A stretch of DNA of 64,000 bases from Desulfomicrobium macestii (lineage in GTDB: Bacteria > Desulfobacterota > Desulfovibrionia > Desulfovibrionales > Desulfomicrobiaceae): NCBI RefSeq assembly GCF_014873765.1, contig NZ_JADBGG010000022.1, positions 16,743 through 80,742 on the forward strand, in the 5' to 3' direction. Below are positions 38,852 to 46,226 of the stretch, in pieces. The position numbers were made by a program, and so were the translations under genes. The notes under the pieces are model-generated. The model was not told the DNA's origin and ran no database searches. It was given only the letters and a program-made list of their open reading frames with translations. Position 1 is the stretch's first letter. Every line of letters begins with the position of its first letter.

Positions 38852-39026
38852 GACCCGCTGTCGGCATGGCCCTCGGCCTCGTCGGCTGTCTGACTGAGCC
38901 AGGCATCGTTTGCTGAATCGCAGCCTGGTGCGTCGCCCTGATTGCCCGCCCTGCAGGCTGCGATTCAACTCTACGAGGCCGGTGAAGGAGTTCCGGCGGG
39001 GCCGAGGGCCGTGCCGACAGTGGGTC
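38852..39026 (+). repeat. 175-bp structured palindromic element, copy 1
   Basis: The ends pair over about 27 bp (38852-38878 with 39000-39026: GACCCGCTGTCGGCATGG ... with its near-perfect complement), and an inner stem pairs GAATCGCAGCCTG (38915-38927) with CAGGCTGCGATTC (38954-38966). An inverted copy of the same length lies at 46831-47005. Differences between copies are compensatory within the stems. It has no coding frame and fills most of the 405-base gap after gatB. Confidence 0.85.
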
Positions 39027-39058
39027 GCGGGCCGCACATCGCGGAATCTCCCGGCCTC

Positions 39059-40165
39059 CTATCTCTGCATGAGCGCCGCGGTCAGTTGCACGGCTTTTAC
39101 CATGTCGTCGATCCGGATGAACTCGTCCGTGGTGTGCACCCGGTTCATGCCGATACCAAGGTTGATGCAGGACAGGCCCTGGCCGGAGAAGATGTTGGCG
39201 TCGCTGCCGCCACCCGTGCCCTTGACCGCGGCGATGAGGTTCAGATCGTTGCAGGCATGCAGGGCGCGATGCAGGAGTTTGCTGTCGGCGGGGACGTCCA
39301 TGGCAGGGTAGGAGATTTCATGGCTGAAATCGAAGTTTCCGCCCGCTTCCTGGGCCGCTTCGACGCAACACAGGCGCATGTGTTCGATCTGGGCCATGAG
39401 CCTTGCGTTGCTCTGTGCCCGGGCCTCTCCGGTCAGGGTCACGCTGTCCGGGACGATGTTCGTCTGTCCGCCGCCCTCGATGCGTCCGAGATTGGCTACG
39501 GTCTCCTCGTCGATGCGCAGAAGCTTCATGCGGCTGATCGCATTGGCTGCCATCTGGATGGCGCTGATCCCTTTTTCAGGCTCGATGCCGGCATGGGCCG
39601 AGCGCCCATGGAAGGTTATGGTCATGCCGGCCTTGGATGGCGCGCGGACAATGATGGTGCCGACGTCCCCGCTCGAATCGAGGACCACGACCTCCCGGGC
39701 CTTGACCCGTGAAAAGTCCATGTGCTTGGCCCCAAACATCCCGGACTCTTCACAGACCGTGAACAGCAGGAAAAGTTCGGGGTGGGGGATGCCGTCCTCC
39801 TCAAGATGGAAGAGGGCTTCAAGAATGGCGCTGATGCCGGCCTTGTCGTCGCCGCCGAGGACCGTGTTCGAGGCGGAGCGGATGATTCCGTCGGTCAGGA
39901 CGGGTTCAACGCCCAGGCAGGGATCCACGCAGTCCATGTGTGCCGAGAACGCCATGGCGTCGCCGGGGCCGGTGGCGGGCACGCGGACAATGACGTTGCC
40001 TGAGTTGCCGCCGAAAAAAGTGCCCGCGTTGTCGACGTGGACGTCATAGCCCCGGGCACGGAGCAGGGCGCACAGATGGTCGGTCACGGGTTTCTCCTGT
40101 CCGGAGGGACTGTCGAGGCGGACCAGGTCGAAAAATGTGTTTATCAGTCGATCTTTATTTATCAT
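39059..40165 (-). CDS. M20-family zinc peptidase (peptidase T-like)
   Basis: 368 residues. The di-zinc sites are visible as the H of FSAHMDCVDP (about residue 75), the bridging D in LGGDDKAG (about 105), EES in TVCEESGMFG (about 140), the D of VVLDSSGD and a C-terminal His in MNRVHTTDE. The dimerisation domain lies between about 180 and 290 (SKAGMTITFHGRSAHAGIEP). Family members are aminopeptidases or tripeptidases acting in the cytoplasm. No signal peptide is present. AAGGAA is upstream of the ATG, with a somewhat long spacing. The exact substrate is unknown. Confidence 0.9.
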   Translation of the reverse strand: MINKDRLINTFFDLVRLDSPSGQEKPVTDHLCALLRARGYDVHVDNAGTFFGGNSGNVIVRVPATGPGDAMAFSAHMDCVDPCLGVEPVLTDGIIRSASNTVLGGDDKAGISAILEALFHLEEDGIPHPELFLLFTVCEESGMFGAKHMDFSRVKAREVVVLDSSGDVGTIIVRAPSKAGMTITFHGRSAHAGIEPEKGISAIQMAANAISRMKLLRIDEETVANLGRIEGGGQTNIVPDSVTLTGEARAQSNARLMAQIEHMRLCCVEAAQEAGGNFDFSHEISYPAMDVPADSKLLHRALHACNDLNLIAAVKGTGGGSDANIFSGQGLSCINLGIGMNRVHTTDEFIRIDDMVKAVQLTAALMQR

Positions 40166-40335
40166 GGGGATGCGGTTCCTTGTGGATGGGAGTTGCCGGG
40201 ATCATTGCTTTTTGAGTAGAAAAGGTCAACAATTCAGAAACGACGCGGCACTGGCCTGGCAATGTCCGCCCTCAATTTCGCTTCGCGAAACCATATGGAC
40301 TGTCGGCGGAAAATTCAATGAAACAGGGAGCATTC

Positions 40336-40743
40336 ATGCAAAGAGAGAATATGGTTGAAACACACAGTACATTCATGGGCTATCTGCTCTGGGTTTTCGG
40401 ATTCACCGGCGCGCACCGTTTTTATTATGGACGCCCCATTTCCGGGACGATCTATTTTTTCACCCTGGGCCTTCTTTTCATCGGCTGGATCGTGGACCTT
40501 TTTCTGATCCCGTCCATGGAACGCTCGGCCGCGCTGCGTTTTCGGCCCGGACGCATCGATTATTCCCTGGCCTGGATTCTGCTCACCTTTCTTGGTGTTC
40601 TGGGCGTGCACCGCATGTACATGGGCAAGTGGGTTACGGGTGTCCTGTACATGCTGACCGGAGGATTCTTTCTGATTGGGTACATCTATGATTTCTGGAC
40701 ATTGAACGATCAGATCACGGTCCTGAACGCCTCCAACGGCTAG
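40336..40743 (+). CDS. TM2-domain membrane protein
   Basis: 135 residues from the ATG at 40336. The in-frame ATG at 40318 overlaps the CAGGGAG ribosome site. Two TM2 modules, each with two membrane helices and the loop motif G-x-H-R-x-Y, are seen: FGFTGAHRFYYGRPISGTIY (about 25-45) and LGVLGVHRMYMGKWVTGVLY (about 85-105). TM2 proteins are of unknown function in bacteria. It is a single-gene unit with a downstream terminator. Confidence 0.88.
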   Translation: MQRENMVETHSTFMGYLLWVFGFTGAHRFYYGRPISGTIYFFTLGLLFIGWIVDLFLIPSMERSAALRFRPGRIDYSLAWILLTFLGVLGVHRMYMGKWVTGVLYMLTGGFFLIGYIYDFWTLNDQITVLNASNG

Positions 40744-40788
40744 CAGCCTGTCCCGAAACGACGATCTGAGCCATCACTGCTAAAAGGG

Positions 40789-40840
40789 TCCAGGCCCGAA
40801 GCGTAGGTAATGATACGTTTCAGGCCTGGATTTTCTTTGT
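40789..40840 (+). terminator. Intrinsic terminator after the TM2 gene
   Basis: TCCAGGCCCGAAGCGTA pairs with TACGTTTCAGGCCTGGA (17 bp, with two imperfect pairs) and is followed by TTTTCTTT. Confidence 0.8.
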
Positions 40841-40913
40841 TCCTCGACTTCTCCATTGTTTGCCGGCCGGGCAGTTGCAACTTTCAATAGCCGGTGGGGA
40901 AGTGCGGGCGTTT

Positions 40914-41663
40914 CTAGTTCCGTCTTGTCGGGGCGGTGCTCGAAAACCATTTGCGGGCCAGGGCATCGAGTTTTCCTTCAGCCTGAAGATCCCGTAGCGC
41001 CCCGTTTATTCTACTGAGCAATTCGGGGTGGCCCTTACGGAGCGCGATGGCGACATCGGAGCCAGGGTCCGGATTGATGAGCGTCCGGATTTCAAGCCCC
41101 CTCAGGGCGGCCAGGTATTTGCCGACTTCAAGCGGCATGATGGCGGCCGCTGTTTCTCCGCGAGCCAGCAGGTCCATGGACTCTTCCTTGCTCCCGGTCT
41201 GCATGATGCGGATTTTCTGATGGATGCCCACTTCTTTCCAGCGCAATTCCACAAAGGAATGCCTGTCTCCGGTTATGACGAGCCCGAACAGGTCCTCGAC
41301 CCTGGACACGGTGCTGTTTGCCAGGACAAAGACCACGTCGTGGCGCGTGGCGTAGGGTGTGGAGAACTCGAAATATCCGTGGCGGAAAGCGTTGACCTCC
41401 ATGCCCACGACCATGTCGATCCGGTCGAAGAGGAGCATGTTTATGACATCGTCCCACTTGCCCTGCTTAAAACGGGCCGCAACCCCAAGCCGGGCACAGA
41501 CTGCCTTTGCAACGTCCACATCGAATCCGGCAGGTTCGTCATCAATGGCGAACTGATACGGCGGGAACCCGATCGCGACGCCGCAGGTCAGCGATTCCTG
41601 GGCCAGTCCGGAAACGGAGCCCAGACAAATGATCAGGACGAGAGATGATAAAATTCGAATCAT
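40914..41663 (-). CDS. Periplasmic solute-binding protein, family 3
   Basis: 249 residues starting at 41663 (GGAG upstream). A signal peptide (MIRILSSLVLIICLGSVSGL, cleavage at LAQ-E) precedes an SBP_bac_3 domain (about 25-245) with YQFAIDDEPAGFDVDVAKAV, DRIDMVVGMEVNAFR and the hinge region YATRHDVVFVLANSTV. It would bind an amino acid or similar small molecule in the periplasm. No ABC permease or ATPase gene is next to it, so it may serve a distant transporter or act as a sensor protein. Confidence 0.9.
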   Translation of the reverse strand: MIRILSSLVLIICLGSVSGLAQESLTCGVAIGFPPYQFAIDDEPAGFDVDVAKAVCARLGVAARFKQGKWDDVINMLLFDRIDMVVGMEVNAFRHGYFEFSTPYATRHDVVFVLANSTVSRVEDLFGLVITGDRHSFVELRWKEVGIHQKIRIMQTGSKEESMDLLARGETAAAIMPLEVGKYLAALRGLEIRTLINPDPGSDVAIALRKGHPELLSRINGALRDLQAEGKLDALARKWFSSTAPTRRN

Positions 41664-41785
41664 GGGGACTCCACGGGAATTGAGGGGCGTCATTGCGAGT
41701 ATCTACCCAATCCTCCGTGGTTGAACAAGGCCGGGATGCAAACTTTTACGGTCTGTCGTCGGCAATCCTGGCGCCCGGAAATGAG

Positions 41786-41806
41786 AAACCCGGCCGGGCC
41801 GGGTTT
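41786..41806 (-). terminator. Hairpin after the carbonic anhydrase gene
   Basis: AAACCCGG pairs with CCGGGTTT around a CCGGG loop, six bases after the carbonic anhydrase stop (minus strand). The following CTCATTTCC is a poor T-run. Confidence 0.5.
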
Positions 41807-41811
41807 GTGTC

Positions 41812-42804
41812 CTAGTTCTGATCGGGATTGAGTATCTTCTTGTCGAGCGCGAAGACCGCTCCAATGAGCAGCAGGACGAACACGATGAAGGAGAAGAATC
41901 CGAACCCTCCGGACGAAGGGGCTTCAGCCGCCTCGCCGTGGCCTTCAGCCTTGGCCTTTTCCACGGCGGGTTCCGTATGGGCGGCGTCGGCAGGCTCCGC
42001 ATGGGCCGGTTCCGCGTGAGCCGGTTCCGCATGGGCGACGACATCTTTTGCGGGCTCGGCGTGCATGGCGGCGTCGGCGTGGGCCGGGGGCGTCACTCCA
42101 CCCAGAAGCTCGGTCTGACGTGGATGAGTGCCCAGAATGTTCACCTTGCCGGTCAGGATGTCGTACACGGCCCCAACCACCACGACGCGGCCGTCTTTGG
42201 CGCGGTCGGCGATGGCGTGGCTCTTGCCCAGGAGATCTTCGATGGCTTGCCAGACATTGGCTTCAATGGCCTTGACGATGAGTTCGGGTGTGTCGGCGTC
42301 GGGGTGCTCGTGGCGGGCCTTTTCCACCGCAGGCACGATGTTGTCCACCAGGGCGGGGATGCTGCCATGGACCTCGGCTCCGGTGGTCACGGCCGTGACG
42401 GCGCCGCAATAGGTGTGCCCGAGCACCATCAGCACCGGTGTGCCGAGGTGATCCACTCCATATTCGGCGGACCCGATTTCATCGGTGTCGGCCACGTTGC
42501 CGGCCACCTTGATGACGAACAAATCTCCGACGCCCTGATCAAAAAGAATTTCAACGGGGACTCTCGAATCCGAGCAGGCGATGACCGTCGCGAAGGGGGC
42601 CTGTCCCTCAGTGGTGGTCAGCAGGCGTCTGGAAAAACTGGTGTTGGGGTGGGTCGATTGGCCCAGGGCGAAGCGCAGGTTGCCCTCGGTAAGCATCTTG
42701 AGCCCTGTATCGGGACTTACGGGGTGGACGCCGGGAGCTGACGCCATGGCCGCAAACGGAGCAAGGACGAGCAGAAATGCCAGGACAAAACGTTTGATGT
42801 ACAT
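41812..42804 (-). CDS. Membrane-anchored periplasmic beta-carbonic anhydrase
   Basis: 330 residues. A signal peptide (MYIKRFVLAFLLVLAPFAAM, cleavage near ASA) is followed by a beta-class carbonic anhydrase domain (about 30-245) with the zinc ligands C77 and D79 (ACSDSR), H130 and C133 (GHTYCGA). A His/Glu/Pro/Ala repeat linker follows (AHAEPAHAEPAHAEPA, about 250-285) and a single C-terminal membrane helix (GFFSFIVFVLLLIGAVFALD). The enzyme interconverts CO2 and bicarbonate on the outer face of the inner membrane. It has a paralogue directly upstream, separated by a terminator. Confidence 0.92.
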   Translation of the reverse strand: MYIKRFVLAFLLVLAPFAAMASAPGVHPVSPDTGLKMLTEGNLRFALGQSTHPNTSFSRRLLTTTEGQAPFATVIACSDSRVPVEILFDQGVGDLFVIKVAGNVADTDEIGSAEYGVDHLGTPVLMVLGHTYCGAVTAVTTGAEVHGSIPALVDNIVPAVEKARHEHPDADTPELIVKAIEANVWQAIEDLLGKSHAIADRAKDGRVVVVGAVYDILTGKVNILGTHPRQTELLGGVTPPAHADAAMHAEPAKDVVAHAEPAHAEPAHAEPADAAHTEPAVEKAKAEGHGEAAEAPSSGGFGFFSFIVFVLLLIGAVFALDKKILNPDQN

Positions 42805-42983
42805 GTTGAACCCCTGATTGAATGTTTGAGGTGAGCAGCCTTGGCTGCGATCTTGTGCGTGAATGATGCGTGACTGATGCTTGAGAAAAGGTTCTCGATT
42901 TTAGCGCAGCTTCCGGTGCATTTCAAGGAGTGTTGCGGGGAAAAAGTCTCTTTTGCCGGGGGAGACGCAACTGGGCCGGCAAT

Positions 42984-43020
42984 CAAAAAAGCGGCGCAAG
43001 GCCGAAGCCATGCGCCGCTT
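42984..43020 (-). terminator. Intrinsic terminator after the pseudo-carbonic anhydrase gene
   Basis: On the minus strand AAGCGGCGCA pairs with TGCGCCGCTT around a 12-base loop and is followed by TTTTGATTG (six T residues including the stem end). It separates the paralogue from the active carbonic anhydrase gene. Confidence 0.85.
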
Positions 43021-43047
43021 GCAAACGGAGTTTAAGTGCCCGCGCGA

Positions 43048-43860
43048 CTAGGCTTTGAGCACGGTCTTGTCCATGAACACGATCACACCGATAAGGGCAG
43101 CGATGAATACCAGGACAAGCATGAAACCCGAACCTCCGGATTCCTGTCCGGCCTGGGCGTCCTCGGCGGGTGCGGCGTGTGCGGCTTCGGCGGGAGCAGC
43201 GTGGTTTTCCGTCTGTGCGGCGTCTTCCTGCACCACGGCTTCATGGGTTTCGGTGGCGGCCTTTTCTTCCGTCACGGCCGCCTGCGGTTCGGTCGCGGCT
43301 TCTGTTTCGGGAGCGACTTCTGAAGCGGGTTCAGCCGCCCCTTCGGTCTCGGTTCCGGAAGGCTGCGAGAGCAGGTACTGTCCGACCAGAATCTGCAGTT
43401 CGGGGTGAGCGCCCAGGACCTTGACGGCTCCGCTCTGCGCGTCGACCGTGGCTCCCACGGCTGAAATCTGGCCCTTCAGCACCGCATGGATCAGGTCGGG
43501 AGAAGCCACCAGCGTATTGGCATAAACCGTCCACACCGCGTCTTCGGTCAGTCCGAGAACAACGACCAGGGGCGCGGTGAGATCCACAGCCTGCACGGCA
43601 ATGCCGGTCGTGGGTCCAAAGCCGCCTTCGGGCTTGACCACGGCGAGCTGTGATTCGCTGAGGCCGAAGAGTTCGGTTGCGGGCACGGAAATGGCCGGAT
43701 CGGCGATGACGATGGCCAGGGGAGCCGGGGCAAGGCTCTGCTCCAGGACGAATTTTTCATTGCCCAGGGACAGGGCCTTGAGGGCAGCCTCGGGAGCGGC
43801 GGCCAGAGCGGACACGGCAACGGCACAAAAGAGCACCGTCAGGGAGAGGATTCTTTTCAT
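43048..43860 (-). CDS. Carbonic anhydrase-like pseudoenzyme, membrane anchored
   Basis: 270 residues with the same plan as the neighbouring carbonic anhydrase: signal peptide (MKRILSLTVLFCAVAVSALA), a shrunken beta-carbonic anhydrase fold (about 22-165), a Glu/Ala/Thr/Pro linker and a C-terminal helix (GFMLVLVFIAALIGVIVFMD). Aligning by eye, VIACSDSRVP of the enzyme corresponds to VIADPAISVP here, and VLGHTYCGAV to VLGLTEDAVW, so all four zinc ligands and the catalytic Asp/Arg pair are gone. GAVYDILTGKVNILGTHP of the enzyme matches GATVDAQSGAVKVLGAHP. It cannot be a normal carbonic anhydrase. A regulatory, scaffold or binding role is possible. It lies 33 bases after the zinc-ribbon gene. Confidence 0.8.
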   Translation of the reverse strand: MKRILSLTVLFCAVAVSALAAAPEAALKALSLGNEKFVLEQSLAPAPLAIVIADPAISVPATELFGLSESQLAVVKPEGGFGPTTGIAVQAVDLTAPLVVVLGLTEDAVWTVYANTLVASPDLIHAVLKGQISAVGATVDAQSGAVKVLGAHPELQILVGQYLLSQPSGTETEGAAEPASEVAPETEAATEPQAAVTEEKAATETHEAVVQEDAAQTENHAAPAEAAHAAPAEDAQAGQESGGSGFMLVLVFIAALIGVIVFMDKTVLKA

Positions 43861-43893
43861 GTACGGTTTCCTTATGAAATGAAGTTTGTGGTC

Positions 43894-44103
43894 TCAAAGA
43901 GCGCCCAGGTCCGAATCATCCCCGGAGCACAAGCCTTGTTTGTACGCTTCGATGGCGTCCTTGTACGCGCTGGCCAGGACGTCGCTCCCGCAGTACCTGC
44001 AGGAGATGCGCGCCACGGCTCACCTGCCCGTGATCCGCGCGGGCTTGCCGCAGATCGGGCAGGTGATGTCGTCGATATCGCGGGAGTTACCCTCGTGCAT
44101 CAT
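43894..44103 (-). CDS. Small zinc-ribbon protein with in-frame UGA (selenoprotein candidate)
   Basis: The ATG at 44103 overlaps the stop of the Tim44-like gene (ATGA), which points to translational coupling. The frame codes for 27 residues with CPICGK, meets TGA at 44022-44020, and then continues open for 41 codons with SCRYCGS. The two CxxC pairs together would form one zinc ribbon, and the C-terminal part is helical (ASAYKDAIEAYKQGL). A 21-nt hairpin (43985-44005) follows 14 bases after the UGA. Three readings are possible: a selenocysteine or read-through protein of 69 residues; two small proteins, the second starting at GTG three bases after the stop (AGGTG as a weak ribosome site); or a nonsense mutation. 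Confidence 0.5.
43985..44005 (-). promoter_or_regulatory. SECIS-like hairpin after the in-frame UGA
   Basis: In mRNA sense CUCCUGCAG-GUA-CUGCGGGAG forms a 9-bp stem (one U-G pair) with a GGU at its tip, 14 bases 3' of the UGA. From memory, the upper part (UGCAGGU-CUGC) is close to the fdhF SECIS of Escherichia coli, whose apical GGU and U near the stem contact SelB. The likeness is by eye only. Confidence 0.4.
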
Positions 44104-44951
44104 TTTTCCAGCTGCTGGATGCCTTCCACTACCCAGTGCTTTTCGCCGCCGGATTCGTAACGGCTGAAGTGCCATGCCTCGCGAACCTGTTCGGCTGGCG
44201 CCGAGGTCGAGTCTTCGCGCAGCATGGTGTCGAAAAGAACCGTGGCGATGGTCTGATTGCCCAGAGTCTTGACTTCAAGAAGAGTGGCTTCGAGAAGCAG
44301 GATTTCCGTCTTTCCGGGGTTGGGGTCCGCCGCCGCCTGAGCCTGGATTTCGGCAAAGACGTCCTCGGAGGTGAACTGTCGCAGATCATTCAAGTCGCGG
44401 GCGTCCCAGGCCGCCTGAAGACGGGTGTATGCAGCCTTGGCGCCTTGCAGGAAGTCTTCGGCGTCAAATCCTGCCGGGTAATCGGGAGCCGTGGATGCGG
44501 CGTGCTGCTGCGAGCTGCGCAGGTTGTCCCATGCACCCCGGTTCATGTCGTGAACCCGGGCAGGTCCTCCTGCGGTCTGCGTTGCCGGTTGGCGGCTGCG
44601 CAGAAAACGCATGAGCAGAAAAAGACCTCCGCCGATGAGCAGGATGTCGATAAAAGAGATCCCGGAAAAACCGCCGCCAAAAAAGAGCGAACCGAGCAGG
44701 CCGCCCATGAGCATGCCGCCGAGAAGTCCTCCAAACATGCCGCGTCCACCCATGGGAGAGGCTCCGGGTGCTGCCTGTTTCGTTTGCGAGGAAGTGGGCG
44801 CCGCGGGTTTTTGATAGCTTTTGGAATAGGACGGCCTGCTCCCGAAAGAGCCACCGCCACCCAGACGTCTTGCTTCGGCCAGGTCAGGCATGGTCAGCAA
44901 GACAATTCCAAGGCTGAGAATGATGGCTCCCAAGAATGAGAATTTTGTCAC
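44100..44951 (-). CDS. Tim44-like domain protein
   Basis: 283 residues from the GTG at 44951 (AAGGAGG upstream). The longer open frame has no ribosome site. It has an N-terminal membrane or signal segment (FSFLGAIILSLGIVLLTMPD, cleavage near AEA), a Ser/Gln/Pro linker and a Gly/Met/Leu-rich segment that is probably one or two membrane helices (GGRGMFGGLLGGMLMGGLLG ... FIDILLIGGGLFLLMRFL). The Tim44-like domain runs from about 155 to 280 (DFLQGAKAAYTRLQAAWDAR, IATVLFDTMLRED, WHFSRYESGGEKHWVVEGIQ). Bacterial homologues sit in the inner membrane and their role is not settled. It heads an operon with the zinc-ribbon and pseudo-carbonic anhydrase genes. Confidence 0.85.
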   Translation of the reverse strand: MTKFSFLGAIILSLGIVLLTMPDLAEARRLGGGGSFGSRPSYSKSYQKPAAPTSSQTKQAAPGASPMGGRGMFGGLLGGMLMGGLLGSLFFGGGFSGISFIDILLIGGGLFLLMRFLRSRQPATQTAGGPARVHDMNRGAWDNLRSSQQHAASTAPDYPAGFDAEDFLQGAKAAYTRLQAAWDARDLNDLRQFTSEDVFAEIQAQAAADPNPGKTEILLLEATLLEVKTLGNQTIATVLFDTMLREDSTSAPAEQVREAWHFSRYESGGEKHWVVEGIQQLEK

Positions 44952-45093
44952 AAGTCCTCCTTGATGAGTTTGATCCTGTAACCGATATGGGCACGGGATG
45001 GAAACTGGAAACATGAATGCGCGTTATTGGTGATTATAATGATCCGATGAGGATGGGGAAGGGTTGTGCGCGCGGAAGAACAACTCCAAATGT

Positions 45094-45130
45094 AAAAAAA
45101 AAGGCAGGAGCGAAAAAATTCGCACCTGCC
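45094..45130 (-). terminator. Intrinsic terminator of the SRP RNA gene
   Basis: On the minus strand GGCAGGTGCGAA pairs with TTCGCTCCTGCC (12 bp, one mismatch) around TTTT, followed by nine T residues. Confidence 0.9.
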
Positions 45131-45221
45131 AGGGAAGCCGGGTACCCGAAAACAACTGTTACCGCTGCTTCCTTTCGGACCTGACGGGGTTGGCAGCGTT
45201 TCCGCCACCCGGCTTCCCTTT
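45129..45221 (-). ncRNA. ffs: Signal recognition particle RNA, small bacterial type (4.5S)
   Basis: The minus strand holds the conserved SRP domain IV: GCCAACCCCGUCAGGUCCGA then AAGGAAGCAGCGGUAACAG, with the GUCAGG/AAGGAAGCAGC internal loops that bind Ffh and the GNAR-type tip. The ends GGGAAGCCGGGU and ACCCGGCUUCCC close the hairpin (45218 with 45132). The length, about 90 nt, fits the short Gram-negative form. It is followed directly by a strong terminator. The exact ends are estimated from the closing stem. Confidence 0.95.
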
Positions 45222-45235
45222 CATTTTTCAATAAA

Positions 45236-45327
45236 TGGCGGAGAGGAGAGGATTCGAACCTCCGGTACCCGTTGAGGTACACACACTTTCCAGGCGTGCG
45301 CCTTAAACCAGACTCGGCCACCTCTCC
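45236..45327 (-). tRNA. tRNA-Ser (anticodon GGA)
   Basis: A 92-nt class II tRNA on the minus strand. The acceptor GGAGAGG pairs with CCTCTCC, followed by discriminator G and an encoded CCA (45238-45236). The D arm contains GCCGAGTCTGGTTTAAGGC, the anticodon loop is CTGGAAA (anticodon GGA), a long variable arm lies between, and the T arm has GGTTCGAATCC. The long variable arm and G73 are serine identity elements. Confidence 0.97.
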
Positions 45328-45439
45328 GCGATCGGGAAAAACGTCTCTATGTCAGAGGACTTTGTTTGGCAAGGGAAAAATTGTCCGAAATCAAAATTTA
45401 AGATCGATCACGGCTTTTGGGTCTGATTTTATCTTGCCG

Positions 45440-45469
45440 TTGACAATCTTCAGAGTGAAAGCATATTTT
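45440..45469 (+). promoter_or_regulatory. Sigma-70-type promoter of the toxin-antitoxin pair
   Basis: A consensus TTGACA (45440-45445), an 18-base spacer and TATTTT (45464-45469) lie 34 bases upstream of the antitoxin start. The palindromes expected for autoregulation by a ribbon-helix-helix antitoxin are not obvious. Confidence 0.6.
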
Positions 45470-45502
45470 AAATGCAAAGTGATGTCATAAATGGAGGCAA
45501 AG

Positions 45503-45763
45503 ATGAAGACATTGAGTATTCGCGGTGTGGATGAGGATTTGTCCAAACGTATCAAGGTTGCTGCCAAGAAAGAGGACAAGAGCGTCAATAATTTTGTGCT
45601 GGACACCCTGCGCAAGCAGTTGGGCATGGGTAAGGAGAGGCGATTTTCGAGGGAATGGGACGATCTGGACAGCCTCTTTGGCGTCTGGAGCGCCGAGGAA
45701 TACGCGGCCATTCAAGGCAGGATCGACACACAGCGACAGATCGACGAAGAGCTTTGGGCATGA
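45503..45763 (+). CDS. Ribbon-helix-helix antitoxin (FitA/VapB type)
   Basis: 86 residues. The ATG at 45503 is chosen because GGAGG at 45493-45497 is correctly spaced; the earlier ATG at 45491 overlaps that site. The N-terminal KTLSIRGVDEDLSKRIKVAA is the Arc/FitA-type ribbon-helix-helix for DNA binding, and the C-terminal part (DSLFGVWSAEEYAAIQGRI) would wrap the toxin. Its stop overlaps the toxin start (ATGA). It would bind the promoter and neutralise the PIN toxin. Confidence 0.9.
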   Translation: MKTLSIRGVDEDLSKRIKVAAKKEDKSVNNFVLDTLRKQLGMGKERRFSREWDDLDSLFGVWSAEEYAAIQGRIDTQRQIDEELWA

Positions 45764-46146
45764 ACAGGATGCTCATCGATACCAACATCTATTCCGGTGC
45801 CCTTCGCGGCGATCAGGAGATAGTAGGCGCTTTACGGCAGGCGGAGCACATCGGCTTGAGCGTTATATCCATGGGAGAACTCTTTTCCGGCTTCAAAGGG
45901 GGCACGCGGGAAGACGAAAACAAAAGGGAGCTTGGGATATTTCTCGATTCTCCCCGAGTGGCCCTGTATCCCGTCGATGTCTACACGGCTCAACATTATT
46001 GTGCCATCCTCAACCAATTGCGTCGCAGCGGGACGCCCATACCCACTAACGACATTTGGATCGCGGCGACGGCTGCCCAGCATGGGCTTCCCCTGTACAC
46101 GCGGGACAGTCATTTTTCAAAAATCGAAGGGCTGCTGTTGCGCTAA
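45760..46146 (+). CDS. vapC: PIN-domain ribonuclease toxin (VapC family)
   Basis: 128 residues, start overlapping the antitoxin stop by four bases. The PIN acidic residues are present: D7 (MLIDTNIYSG), E40 (SMGELFSG), D98 (PTNDIWIAA) and D116 (YTRDSHF). VapC toxins are Mg-dependent RNases that usually cut tRNA or rRNA and are held in check by the cognate antitoxin. All four acids are intact, so it should be active. It lies next to the tRNA-Ser gene but in the opposite direction. Confidence 0.93.
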   Translation: MNRMLIDTNIYSGALRGDQEIVGALRQAEHIGLSVISMGELFSGFKGGTREDENKRELGIFLDSPRVALYPVDVYTAQHYCAILNQLRRSGTPIPTNDIWIAATAAQHGLPLYTRDSHFSKIEGLLLR

Positions 46147-46226
46147 ACCATCTTTTTGGACGTTTCTAGCCGTCATGATCGTTCCGTTGTGTTCTTACGA
46201 AAAGATGGACCGTTTGTTGGAGATCT

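Noticed and set aside
38740..39040. Small genes in the structured 175-bp element
   Set aside because: Open frames exist on both strands but follow the palindrome, have no ribosome site, and differ between the two copies in ways that keep base pairing instead of codons.
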